Numbered from the stretch's first letter, positions 1-6,654 are shown. The stretch is DNA of 10,027 bases from Paludibacteraceae bacterium (GCA_947445425.1 CANFFA010000058.1:1-10027), one strand, 5' to 3'. Notes: generated from the sequence alone by a model not told the origin. Numbers and translations are program-made.

Positions 1-8
1 TAATTGAC

Positions 9-134
9 TTACAATCTGGATAAACGTTTGCTATGCATTTTCGTTCGAGTAATTTCATTAATTGTCAAAGAATTTGCGTCATTGCCCCAAATGAACTCAT
101 AATTTCCATCTTTTCTTATAACTTTGTACCCAAA
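9..134 (-). pseudogene. Possible 3' remnant of an unidentified gene
   Basis: On the minus strand a frame is open for 41 codons between a TGA at 137-135 and a TAA at 11-9. The translation reads like real protein, including the stretches KVIRKDGNYEFIWGNDAN and TINEITRTKMHSKRLSRL, with charged and aromatic residues mixed as in a folded domain. It has no ATG near its beginning, and the stop at 137-135 cuts it off upstream, so it cannot be a complete gene as it stands. The putative -7 box of the PBP gene lies within it on the other strand. I do not recognise the family. It could be the decayed end of a gene or a chance open frame; 41 codons is short enough for chance. Confidence 0.25.
119..126 (+). 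promoter_or_regulatory. Bacteroidota -7 promoter box for the PBP gene
   Basis: TAACTTTG matches the TAnnTTTG -7 consensus of the primary sigma factor of Bacteroidota exactly. I see no convincing TTG at the -33 position, about 20 bases upstream. Transcription would begin around 130-134, giving a leader of only about 10-15 bases before the ATG at 145. Confidence 0.5.
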
Positions 135-144
135 TCATGAACAC

Positions 145-2556
145 ATGTGGAATAAAACGATAAAACAACTCTCATTACTCTTGGAATTCATTAATATTGG
201 ATTCTCGAAATTTATACTTTGGCGTAAAAGTAGAATGGCGCGTTACAGAACTTTACCACGGTATAAGAAGATAATAAATCTATTCTTAACGACTTTCGTG
301 CTTTTCTTCCTCTATCTTTTTGTAGTGGATATTAATTTGCTGTGGCTTTTTGGGAAATCGCCTAATTTAATGAGTATCAATAATCCTAACCAAAGTTCAG
401 CTTCAGTGATCATTAGTGCTGATGGCAAAATAATGGGTAAATATTTTCGGGAAAATAGGACGCCAGTTAAGTATGATGAGATTTCTCCTAAACTCATTAA
501 AACGCTCATTGCCACTGAGGATGAACGTTTCTATCATCACTTTGGTATTGACTTCAAGAGTATTTTTGCAGCATTAAGAGATGCTACAAGAGGCAGAAGC
601 CGTGGTGCCAGCACCATTACCCAGCAGTTGGTGAAAAATATGTATAAAACGCGTAACCAATACTCCACTGGACTTTTTGGTTATATTCCTGGTGTGAAGC
701 TGTTGATAATGAAAACGAAAGAGTGGACTACAGCTGTTAAAATTGAGATGTTCTACAGTAAAAAAGACATCTTGACCATGTATTGTAATACTGTCGATTT
801 TGGAAGTAATGCTTTTGGTATCCATACAGCAGCTAAAACCTTTTACAATACTACTCCATCGGAATTAAATTACGAACAGTCTGCTACTTTAGTTGGACTA
901 CTCAAGGCTACTTCTACTTATAGTCCAATTACCCATCCTAAAAAATCCAAAGAACGTAGAAATGTAGTTCTTGATAATTTAGTGCGCCACGGATTAATCA
1001 CTCAGTTACAATGTGATTCTCTCAAAAAACGGCCTATTAAATTAAAATACAGTGTAGAACAGTCTTTTGATGGTGAAGCACTACATTTTAGAGCCTACCT
1101 TGATAAGTACTTAAATGATTGGGAAGATGAAACTGGATTGGATATTTATGCAGATGGTTTGAAAATTTATGTCACCATCGATTCTCGTATGCAAAAATAT
1201 GCAGAAGAGGCTGTTAATAAGCAAATGCGTGGTCTTCAACGCAGATTTAACGAACACTGGCGTGGTCAAAATCCATGGCAAGATGAAAACCATCACGATA
1301 TTGTTAATTTCGTTGAAGATATTGCCAAGAAAACGAAAGCTTATGCTGCTTTAAAAGCAACTTACGGTGAGGATACATTGGCGATAAAAAAAGCTTTAAA
1401 TATAAAACACAAAACCAAGGTGTTTGATTATAAAAATGGTGAAAAGGATACTGTATTAAGTGTGATGGATTCCATTCGATACATGAACCACTTCATGCAC
1501 AGCAGCTTTGTAGCCATGGAACCAGAATCAGGAAAAGTCCGCGCTTGGGTGGGGGACATTGATTTTAAGTATTGGCAGTATGATAAAGTGGCGCAAGCCA
1601 AACGTCAACCAGGTTCTACATTTAAATTGTTTGTCTATACTGCCGCAATCATGAATGGGAAATCACCTTGTGACATGATGACGGATAAAAGGGTTAGTTG
1701 GAATTATGTTGAAAATGGTGTGGATAAAGTTTGGTCACCACGTAATGCAAATGGTCAGTTTTCGGGAAGCTCCATTAGTTTAAAACATGCTTTTGGACGT
1801 TCCATCAATTCAGTTGCTGTTCAGTTGGCACAAGAGGTGGGAATTAGTGAGATAGTTAAATATGCCCATTTATTAGGTGTTAGAACGCCCTTGGAAGAAC
1901 AACCCTCTCTTTGTCTAGGGTCTTCAGATGTGTCTCTACTAGAGCTTGTTAATTCATATAGTACGATTGTAAATGAAGGGATGTATCATGAGCCAATATT
2001 AATTACTAAAATTGTAGACAAGGATGGCAAAGTTGTATATGAACCCAAAACGGAACAAAAAAGAGTAATTCCTTATGAAGCAGCATGGTTGGTGACAGAG
2101 CTTCTCAAAGGAGGTATGACAGAGCCTGGTGCAACTACACAAGCTTTGTGGGCTTGGGACTTATTCAGGTCAGGTACTGATTTTGGTGGTAAAACAGGAA
2201 CATCTTCTAATCACTCAGATGCTTGGTTTATGGGAGTGTCGCCAAAACTAATAGGTGGTGCATGGGTTGGTGGTGAACACCGAAGTGTTCACTTTCGTAC
2301 GGGTCAACTCGGTGAAGGTAGTAAAACAGCCCTTCCTATTTTTGGTTCTTTTATGGAAAAAGTATTAGCTGATAGTAAATTATCTCAATACCGTGGCAAG
2401 TTTCCAAACAAGCCCAAAGAAACGATTTCTCGTAGCTATGGTTGTCACACCATTCTGAAACGTGATACTACAGCTACTGACTCTACCTTTAGTCCGGTAG
2501 TAAGTGATAGCGACGATTCACCAGCACTAGAACAAATGCCAACTCCTGTACAGTAG
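145..2556 (+). CDS. mrcA: Class A penicillin-binding protein 1A (bifunctional transglycosylase/transpeptidase)
   Basis: This bifunctional inner-membrane enzyme polymerises lipid II into glycan strands and cross-links the stem peptides in the periplasm. With the ATG at 145 it has 803 residues. A basic cytoplasmic tail precedes one membrane anchor at about 43-62. The GT51 transglycosylase domain follows, with EDERFYHHFG (catalytic Glu125) and GASTITQQ at 154-161. The transpeptidase domain has the nucleophile motif STFK (Ser491, Lys494), SIN at 553-555 and KTGT at 683-686. The last 60 or so residues are Ser/Thr/Asp/Pro-rich and look disordered. An in-frame TTG at 124 is unlikely as the start because it lies inside the promoter -7 box. 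The ATG at 235 (773 aa, MARYRTLPRYKK) is a credible alternative with a tail length more usual for the family. All catalytic motifs are intact. Confidence 0.95.
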   Translation: MWNKTIKQLSLLLEFINIGFSKFILWRKSRMARYRTLPRYKKIINLFLTTFVLFFLYLFVVDINLLWLFGKSPNLMSINNPNQSSASVIISADGKIMGKYFRENRTPVKYDEISPKLIKTLIATEDERFYHHFGIDFKSIFAALRDATRGRSRGASTITQQLVKNMYKTRNQYSTGLFGYIPGVKLLIMKTKEWTTAVKIEMFYSKKDILTMYCNTVDFGSNAFGIHTAAKTFYNTTPSELNYEQSATLVGLLKATSTYSPITHPKKSKERRNVVLDNLVRHGLITQLQCDSLKKRPIKLKYSVEQSFDGEALHFRAYLDKYLNDWEDETGLDIYADGLKIYVTIDSRMQKYAEEAVNKQMRGLQRRFNEHWRGQNPWQDENHHDIVNFVEDIAKKTKAYAALKATYGEDTLAIKKALNIKHKTKVFDYKNGEKDTVLSVMDSIRYMNHFMHSSFVAMEPESGKVRAWVGDIDFKYWQYDKVAQAKRQPGSTFKLFVYTAAIMNGKSPCDMMTDKRVSWNYVENGVDKVWSPRNANGQFSGSSISLKHAFGRSINSVAVQLAQEVGISEIVKYAHLLGVRTPLEEQPSLCLGSSDVSLLELVNSYSTIVNEGMYHEPILITKIVDKDGKVVYEPKTEQKRVIPYEAAWLVTELLKGGMTEPGATTQALWAWDLFRSGTDFGGKTGTSSNHSDAWFMGVSPKLIGGAWVGGEHRSVHFRTGQLGEGSKTALPIFGSFMEKVLADSKLSQYRGKFPNKPKETISRSYGCHTILKRDTTATDSTFSPVVSDSDDSPALEQMPTPVQ

Positions 2557-2565
2557 AAAGTCGTA

Positions 2566-2593
2566 AAGCAGCTCATTCTAAATGAGTATGCTT
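2566..2593 (+). terminator. Hairpin downstream of the PBP gene, possible weak terminator
   Basis: Ten bases after the PBP stop codon, AAGCA-g-CTCATT pairs with AATGAG-ta-TGCTT around a CTA loop, giving 11 base pairs with a small internal loop. No T-tract follows, so intrinsic termination would be weak. A role in 3'-end stability is equally possible. Confidence 0.35.
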
Positions 2594-2653
2594 ACTCCTG
2601 AGTCTGCAAACATAATTTCAACAATATTCAGTCGCAAAGCAACAAAAAATAGT

Positions 2654-2661
2654 CACTTTTG
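2654..2661 (+). promoter_or_regulatory. Candidate -7 box for the DUF4290 gene
   Basis: CACTTTTG matches TAnnTTTG at all fixed positions except the first and lies 27 bases before the ATG at 2689. No clear -33 TTG is present. It would give a short leader of about 20 bases, as at the other promoters in this window. Confidence 0.3.
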
Positions 2662-2688
2662 TAGACTATCTCATATTATAAATCAAAA

Positions 2689-3273
2689 ATGGAATATACT
2701 ACTTTAGAAGGACGTTTGATTATGCCAGAATACGGGCGTAATATACAACAAATGGTTGCCTTCTCTTTGACAATTGAAGACCGTGAGGAACGTACCCGTT
2801 GTGTAAAGACGATTATTAATATCATGGGGAATTTATTTCCTTATTTGCGCGATGTCGCAGATTTCAAACATAAACTTTGGGACCATTTGGCCATCATGTC
2901 CGACTTTAAATTAGACATTGATTTTCCCTATGAAATTGTAGAAAAAGAAAATCTACACACCAGGCCAGAAAGTATACCTTACAAAAAATCGCGTATCCGT
3001 TACCAACATTATGGTCGAACATTAGAAGAGATGATTGAAAAGGTAGCTGAGTATCCTGAAGGTGATGAAAAAAGTGAATTGATACGATTGATTTCCAATC
3101 AGATGAAAAAATGCTTCCTTACTTGGAACAAAGAAGTGGTAGATGATCGTAAGATTTTTGATGATTTACGTGAATTATCAAAAGGCAAGTTAGACATTCC
3201 TGATAATTTCCTGAAATTGGTTGAGTCAAAGGATGTTTTGCACAATAGAAGAAGTAAACCTAAAAAAAAATAA
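2689..3273 (+). CDS. DUF4290 family protein
   Basis: This 194-residue protein belongs to a Bacteroidota-specific family of unknown function that commonly lies next to murA. I recognise it from the conserved N-terminal half: MPEYGRNIQQMV at 12-23, IEDREERTRC at 29-38, INIMGNLFPYLRD at 43-55 and FKHKLWDHLAIMSDF at 59-73. It has no signal peptide or membrane segment, so it should be cytoplasmic. The C-terminal half is charged and helical, ending in a basic tail (RRSKPKKK). The last codons contain a run of nine A's (3262-3270) directly before the stop. The ATG gives the family's usual N-terminus. A strong terminator follows, so it is probably not co-transcribed with murA despite the conserved order. 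A cell-wall role is inference from neighbourhood only. Confidence 0.9.
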   Translation: MEYTTLEGRLIMPEYGRNIQQMVAFSLTIEDREERTRCVKTIINIMGNLFPYLRDVADFKHKLWDHLAIMSDFKLDIDFPYEIVEKENLHTRPESIPYKKSRIRYQHYGRTLEEMIEKVAEYPEGDEKSELIRLISNQMKKCFLTWNKEVVDDRKIFDDLRELSKGKLDIPDNFLKLVESKDVLHNRRSKPKKK

Positions 3274-3299
3274 GCTCATTTTTGAATTCTTAAATAGTT

Positions 3300-3337
3300 A
3301 AAAGCAACTTGTTGAGTCTCTCAGCTGTTGCTTTTTT
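3300..3337 (+). terminator. Rho-independent terminator after the DUF4290 gene
   Basis: AAAAGCAAC and GTTGAG pair with CTCAGC and GTTGCTTTT around a TCT loop. The two stems are separated by a small TT/T bulge, and the run TTTTTT (3332-3337) follows at once. Stem, tight loop and T-tract are all present, 27 bases after the stop codon. Confidence 0.85.
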
Positions 3338-3389
3338 CATGTGTAAATTAATATGCTAATTAAATAATATGCCAATGTGCCAATAATTG
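3335..3389 (+). repeat. Imperfect direct repeat, copy 1 (55 bp)
   Basis: The unit begins TTTCATGTGTAAA and ends in ATGCCAATGTGCCAAT plus AATTG. It aligns with the copy at 3465-3518 at 51 of 55 positions (one gap and three substitutions), with 27 bases identical in a row. It begins inside the T-tract of the preceding terminator. The right end contains the near-palindrome CCAATAATTGG. Confidence 0.8.
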
Positions 3390-3464
3390 GATTGCAAAGG
3401 AATTATTTCTTTATAGGTAAAGTGTTAATTTTCATGCTCTTTTGGTGCATTTTATGCATGACTG

Positions 3465-3518
3465 TTTCATGTGTAAATAATGTGCGAATTAAATAATATG
3501 CCAATGTGCCAATGATTG
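3465..3518 (+). repeat. Imperfect direct repeat, copy 2 (54 bp)
   Basis: This is the second copy, in the same orientation, starting 130 bases after copy 1 starts and ending 58 bases before murA. The DNA between the copies (3390-3464) is AT-rich and holds no gene that I can see. Nothing else in the 303-base interval 3274-3576 looks coding on either strand. Confidence 0.8.
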
Positions 3519-3576
3519 TTCTTCAAATGACACATTTCTTGAACACCATTTCTGTAACTTGTAACTCCTAATCCCT

Positions 3577-4881
3577 ATGACATCTTTTCAAATAGAAGGC
3601 GGTCGTCGCCTGTCTGGATCAATTACACCACAAGGTGCTAAAAATGAAGCCCTACAGGTCCTTTGTGCCGTACTTCTCACTTCTGAGACCATTACCATTA
3701 GCAATATTCCGAATATTTTGGATGTTAATAATTTGATTGCTTTGTTGGGCGATATGGGGGTTGAAATTCATCAACTGGCTCCAGATACCTATACTTTTAA
3801 GGCTGATAATATAAATATCGAATACTTTCAAACGAAAGATTTCTATACCAAAAGTGCTTCTCTCAGAGGTTCTGTTATGATTGTTGGACCATTGGTGGCT
3901 AGATTGGGGAAAGCAATTATACCGAAACCGGGTGGCGATAAAATTGGCCGTCGCCGTCTGGATACTCACTTTGTTGGAATTCAAAAGCTTGGTGCAGAAT
4001 TCAGTTATGATGCTGATGCTAAGCGCTATGAGATTTCAGCAAAAAAACTAACTGGTTGTTACATGCTTTTAGATGAAGCTTCGGTTACGGGTACAGCCAA
4101 TATCTTGATGGCTGCGGTTTTAGCTGAAGGAACTACTACCATTTATAACGCTGCTTGTGAACCCTATTTACAACAACTTTGTCGCATGCTCAATTCAATG
4201 GGGGCAAAAATAAAGGGGATTGGTTCAAATTTATTAACCATAGAAGGTGTCATTTCTTTAGGTGCTTGCACGCATCGTATATTGCCAGATATGATTGAGA
4301 TCGGTAGTTTCATTGGTATGGCTGCTATGACTGCCTCTGAAATTACGATTAAAAATGTAGCCTATAAAGAATTGGGTATTATTCCAGAAAGCTTTAGACG
4401 ATTGGGTATTAAATTGGAGCAGCGTGGTGATGATATCTTCATTCCTCAACAGGACAACTACGTCATCGAATCGTACATTGATGGTTCGATTATGACGATT
4501 GCTGACGCACCCTGGCCAGGCTTAACTCCTGATTTACTAAGTGTGTTTCTAGTGATTGCTGCCAAGGCACAAGGAAGTGTATTGATTCATCAGAAAATGT
4601 TTGAAAGTCGTCTGTTTTTTGTGGATAAGTTAATCGACATGGGTGCTCAAATCATTCTTTGTGATCCACACCGTGCGACTGTAATCGGTCAAGGTGATAA
4701 TTTACATTTACGTGCTTCAACCATGAGTTCGCCTGATATTCGTGCGGGTATTGCATTGTTGATTGCAGCAATGTGTGCAGAAGGGACCAGTACCATTCAC
4801 AATATAGATCAAATTGACCGTGGTTATCAGGATATTGATAAAAGACTAAACGCCTTGGGTGCTAATATTAAGCGAATTTAA
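3577..4881 (+). CDS. murA: UDP-N-acetylglucosamine 1-carboxyvinyltransferase (MurA), Asp-type active site
   Basis: MurA transfers the enolpyruvyl group of phosphoenolpyruvate to UDP-GlcNAc, the first committed step of peptidoglycan synthesis, in the cytoplasm. At 434 residues it is full length, with the two-domain EPSP-synthase-like fold. Visible family markers are QGAKNEAL with catalytic Lys22, the mobile loop PGGDKIGRRRLD at about 118-129, TPDLLS with Asp319 (equivalent to E. coli Asp305), and DIRAGIA with Arg389 (equivalent to Arg397). The C-terminus GYQDIDKRLNALGANIKRI is typical. The loop residue that is Cys115 in E. coli is Asp121 here; from the family this predicts insensitivity to fosfomycin. 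The ATG gives the usual MxxFxIEGG start. I found no convincing promoter box directly upstream. Confidence 0.97.
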   Translation: MTSFQIEGGRRLSGSITPQGAKNEALQVLCAVLLTSETITISNIPNILDVNNLIALLGDMGVEIHQLAPDTYTFKADNINIEYFQTKDFYTKSASLRGSVMIVGPLVARLGKAIIPKPGGDKIGRRRLDTHFVGIQKLGAEFSYDADAKRYEISAKKLTGCYMLLDEASVTGTANILMAAVLAEGTTTIYNAACEPYLQQLCRMLNSMGAKIKGIGSNLLTIEGVISLGACTHRILPDMIEIGSFIGMAAMTASEITIKNVAYKELGIIPESFRRLGIKLEQRGDDIFIPQQDNYVIESYIDGSIMTIADAPWPGLTPDLLSVFLVIAAKAQGSVLIHQKMFESRLFFVDKLIDMGAQIILCDPHRATVIGQGDNLHLRASTMSSPDIRAGIALLIAAMCAEGTSTIHNIDQIDRGYQDIDKRLNALGANIKRI

Positions 4882-4890
4882 AATAGTTTG

Positions 4891-4910
4891 TTTTCCTTTT
4901 TAAAGGAAAA
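4891..4910. other. Short perfect hairpin after murA
   Basis: TTTTCCTT and AAGGAAAA form a perfect 8-bp stem around TTTA, starting ten bases after the murA stop. No T-tract follows on the plus strand. It may assist the longer terminator downstream or protect the murA mRNA end. Confidence 0.35.
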
Positions 4911-4935
4911 TGTCATTTCGAAAATATAAAAATAG

Positions 4936-4983
4936 TAAAGGGTAAAGAAATAAGACGAATTTGTCTTTGTTCTTTACCCTTTA
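4936..4983. terminator. Bidirectional terminator between murA and the convergent Tat-protein gene
   Basis: TAAAGGGTAAAGAA (4936-4949) pairs perfectly with TTCTTTACCCTTTA (4970-4983). Inside, after a two-base internal loop on each side, AAGAC pairs with GTCTT around GAATTT. The total is 19 base pairs. Being nearly symmetric, with T-rich DNA on one side and A-rich DNA on the other, it can serve both converging transcripts: murA ends 54 bases before it and the minus-strand gene ends 35 bases after it. Confidence 0.8.
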
Positions 4984-5018
4984 TTATTTGGTGTATTGTA
5001 TCCGGAAAATGTGAATGA

Positions 5019-5384
5019 CTAAATTGTAGTTGTAACCTTTTCGGTAACAATCATATAATAGCGTGCAAAATTATCATCTTTCATGTGCTCAATGATTTCA
5101 TGCTGCCATGTTTTAGCCTCTTCTGACAAGGCAACAAGTTTCTTATTGTTATCTAAATGGTCAGCATCTATTTTTTGAAATTTGGCCATGTCATGAAACT
5201 CCTCTAACCATTTTTCATACTTCACCATAAAATTACGTTGTTCTGGAGTCAGTGGAAACTCTTCCTTTTTATTGCTTATCAAATTCTCAACTTGTGCAAA
5301 GCCTGATGCAGCAACTGCTGTAGTAGTGGCAATTAGCCCCAGTTTCTTTAAAAAATCCCTTCTCGTTGATTCGTATCCGTCCAT
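5019..5384 (-). CDS. Small Tat-exported protein of unknown function
   Basis: This is a 121-residue protein with a clear twin-arginine signal: STRRDFLKKLGL at 6-17, then a weakly hydrophobic Ala/Thr-rich stretch and a plausible signal peptidase site after Ala30 (SGFA-QVEN). The mature part of about 91 residues is helical and charged, with many Lys, Glu, Asp and several Met, His and Tyr residues. It includes PLTPEQRNFMVKYEKWLEEF and ends ARYYMIVTEKVTTTI. It contains no cysteine, so it is neither a lipoprotein nor an obvious Fe-S or c-type haem protein. I believe similar small Tat proteins exist in other Bacteroidota but know of no function. Tat use suggests folding before export, or export with a partner. 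It stands alone as a transcription unit, convergent with murA and divergent from aguA. Confidence 0.85.
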   Translation of the reverse strand: MDGYESTRRDFLKKLGLIATTTAVAASGFAQVENLISNKKEEFPLTPEQRNFMVKYEKWLEEFHDMAKFQKIDADHLDNNKKLVALSEEAKTWQHEIIEHMKDDNFARYYMIVTEKVTTTI

Positions 5385-5458
5385 AAAACAGTGTTGTTGA
5401 TTTAAAATTAGAGTTTAACTTTTTATGTGTAAAACTATATAATAGCTTTTGACTCCAA

Positions 5459-5510
5459 AATGTTCAAAAATAAGTCATAAAATAAGCATAATTTTCATCA
5501 GTTGAACATT
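5459..5510. promoter_or_regulatory. 9-bp inverted repeat between divergent promoters, candidate operator
   Basis: AATGTTCAA (5459-5467) and TTGAACATT (5502-5510) are perfect reverse complements, separated by 34 bases and centred 43 bases apart, about four helical turns. The left arm overlaps the candidate minus-strand -7 box and the right arm contains the plus-strand -33 TTG. A protein bound to both arms could affect both promoters. This is inference from position only. Confidence 0.35.
5465..5472 (-). promoter_or_regulatory. Candidate -7 box for the Tat-protein gene
   Basis: On the minus strand this reads TATTTTTG, an exact TAnnTTTG match, 80 bases upstream of the ATG at 5384. No clear -33 TTG is seen, so the call is tentative. 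Confidence 0.4.
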
Positions 5511-5532
5511 GTGATCTTTTTTATTACTTTTG
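5502..5532 (+). promoter_or_regulatory. Bacteroidota promoter for aguA
   Basis: The -33 element TTG (5502-5504) and an exact -7 box TACTTTTG (5525-5532) are separated by 20 bases, the spacing expected for the primary sigma factor of Bacteroidota. The start of transcription would be near 5537-5540, leaving a leader of about 20 bases before the ATG at 5559. It is the best-formed promoter in the window. Confidence 0.75.
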
Positions 5533-5558
5533 TAATGTAATAGATTAAATTTATATTC

Positions 5559-6587
5559 ATGTCAATTGGTTCTCCAAAGATCATTTTACCTGCCGAATGG
5601 GATAATCAAATATTTATCCAACTAACTTGGCCACACATAGATACTGACTGGGCAGAAATGCTTGATGAAGTCAACGAGTGTTTTGTTCAAATAGCCAAAG
5701 CTGTGGTTCAATATGAAAAACTGCTTGTCGTTTGTCCTGATGCTGCAATTGTCAAAACATTATTGGCAGGAATAGATGTTTCAAAAATTACTTTTGTTGA
5801 ATTATCCACCAATGACACCTGGTCTCGTGATCACGGAGGCATCACTGTATTTGAAGATGATAAAACAGTGATCTATGATTTTACTTTCAACGGTTGGGGA
5901 ATGAAATTTGCGGCCAATCACGATAATGGAATCACCCGGAAACTTTATGAAGAAGGTGTTTTTGACAAACAGACAGATTACAGAAACCTTCTTGATTTTG
6001 TACTTGAAGGTGGAAGTATAGAATCGGATGGGCAAGGAACATTACTGACGACAGCTGAATGTTTGCTTTCCGATAATCGGAATAACAAAACAAAAGATGA
6101 AGTTGATGCGATTTTAAAAGACCTTTTTGGTTTAAAACAGATTCTGTGGCTGCATCATGGCTATTTGGCTGGGGATGATACTGATAGCCATGTAGATACT
6201 TTGGCGAGATTATGTAGCCCCCATTCTATTGCCTATGTCCAATGTACTGACCAAAATGATGAGCATTATACAGAGCTTCGAAAAATGGAGGAGGAATTAC
6301 AAGCATTTAGAACTTTGAATGGTGATTCTTATGTACTAATCCCTTTACCAATGGCTGATACAGTGTTTGACGGGGATGATCGACTTCCGGCAACTTATGC
6401 CAATTTTCTGATTATCAACGGGGCGGTATTATTACCTAGCTATGATTCACCAAAGGATGAAATTGCAAAACAACAGTTGCAAAAAGCTTTTCCAGATAGA
6501 GAAATCATACTGATCGATTGTAGAGCTTTAATAAAACAACATGGATCATTACATTGTGTGACCATGCAATATTCAACTTTGTTGTAG
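5559..6587 (+). CDS. aguA: Agmatine deiminase
   Basis: The enzyme hydrolyses agmatine to N-carbamoylputrescine and ammonia in the cytoplasm. The 342-residue protein belongs to the porphyromonas-type peptidylarginine deiminase family. Visible features are an N-terminal PAEWDNQIFIQLTWPHIDTDW, NDTWSRDHGG with Asp91, LEGGSIESDGQG from 149, DSHVD with His211 and Asp213, and the catalytic cysteine Cys333 in GSLHCVTMQ near the C-terminus. The motifs differ from the classical AguA forms (RDTGP and GGGNIHC), as is usual in relatives from this phylum. Length and motif order are complete. The adjacent aguB homologue strongly supports agmatine as substrate; without it, a related guanidine deiminase would be possible. 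A well-formed promoter precedes the gene. Confidence 0.92.
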   Translation: MSIGSPKIILPAEWDNQIFIQLTWPHIDTDWAEMLDEVNECFVQIAKAVVQYEKLLVVCPDAAIVKTLLAGIDVSKITFVELSTNDTWSRDHGGITVFEDDKTVIYDFTFNGWGMKFAANHDNGITRKLYEEGVFDKQTDYRNLLDFVLEGGSIESDGQGTLLTTAECLLSDNRNNKTKDEVDAILKDLFGLKQILWLHHGYLAGDDTDSHVDTLARLCSPHSIAYVQCTDQNDEHYTELRKMEEELQAFRTLNGDSYVLIPLPMADTVFDGDDRLPATYANFLIINGAVLLPSYDSPKDEIAKQQLQKAFPDREIILIDCRALIKQHGSLHCVTMQYSTLL

Positions 6588-6632
6588 AGATGGTGCATGC
6601 ACAGTCTCAAACTCAATCATGTACCGTCTCTA
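6585..6632. repeat. Palindromic element between aguA and aguB
   Basis: The sequence starting at the aguA stop codon (6585-6599) pairs with 6618-6632 over 15 bases with two G-U pairs and an 18-base loop. The left part is also a local palindrome centred on GTGCATGCAC, flanked by GAGAT and AGTCTC, so two folds compete. No T-tract follows, so it is not a standard terminator. The form AGAGA..GGTGCATG..GTCTCT resembles short dispersed intergenic palindromes that I recall from Bacteroidota and cyanobacteria; that recollection is not checked. Confidence 0.55.
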
Positions 6633-6654
6633 AGCAAATAATTCAAAATAAAAA

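Noticed and set aside
124..144. TTG at 124 as the PBP start
   Set aside because: It overlaps the exact -7 promoter box, so it would lie upstream of the transcription start.
137..163. Eight-codon leader peptide (MNTCGIKR) before the PBP
   Set aside because: It is very short, has no ribosome site or attenuator structure, and overlaps the likely coding sequence; mentioned only as part of the start-site question.
1169..1354. Open frames inside the PBP, murA, aguA, aguB and LtaS-like genes on other frames or strands
   Set aside because: They overlap well-supported genes entirely, show no family features, and have low-complexity or stop-avoidance composition.
3335..3518. Two direct repeats as a CRISPR array
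   Set aside because: There are only two 55-bp copies with four differences and a single 75-base interval, with no cas genes nearby.
3465..3536. Minus-strand 22-codon ORF beginning MCHLKNNHWHIGILF
   Set aside because: It is produced by translating the direct-repeat sequence; there is no promoter or other support.
3539..3561. murA promoter made of TTG (3539-3541) and TAACTTG (3555-3561)
   Set aside because: The -7 box lacks one T and the spacing is 13 bases instead of about 20.
4891..4910. The short hairpin after murA as the main terminator
   Set aside because: No T-tract follows it; the longer hairpin at 4936-4983 is the better candidate.
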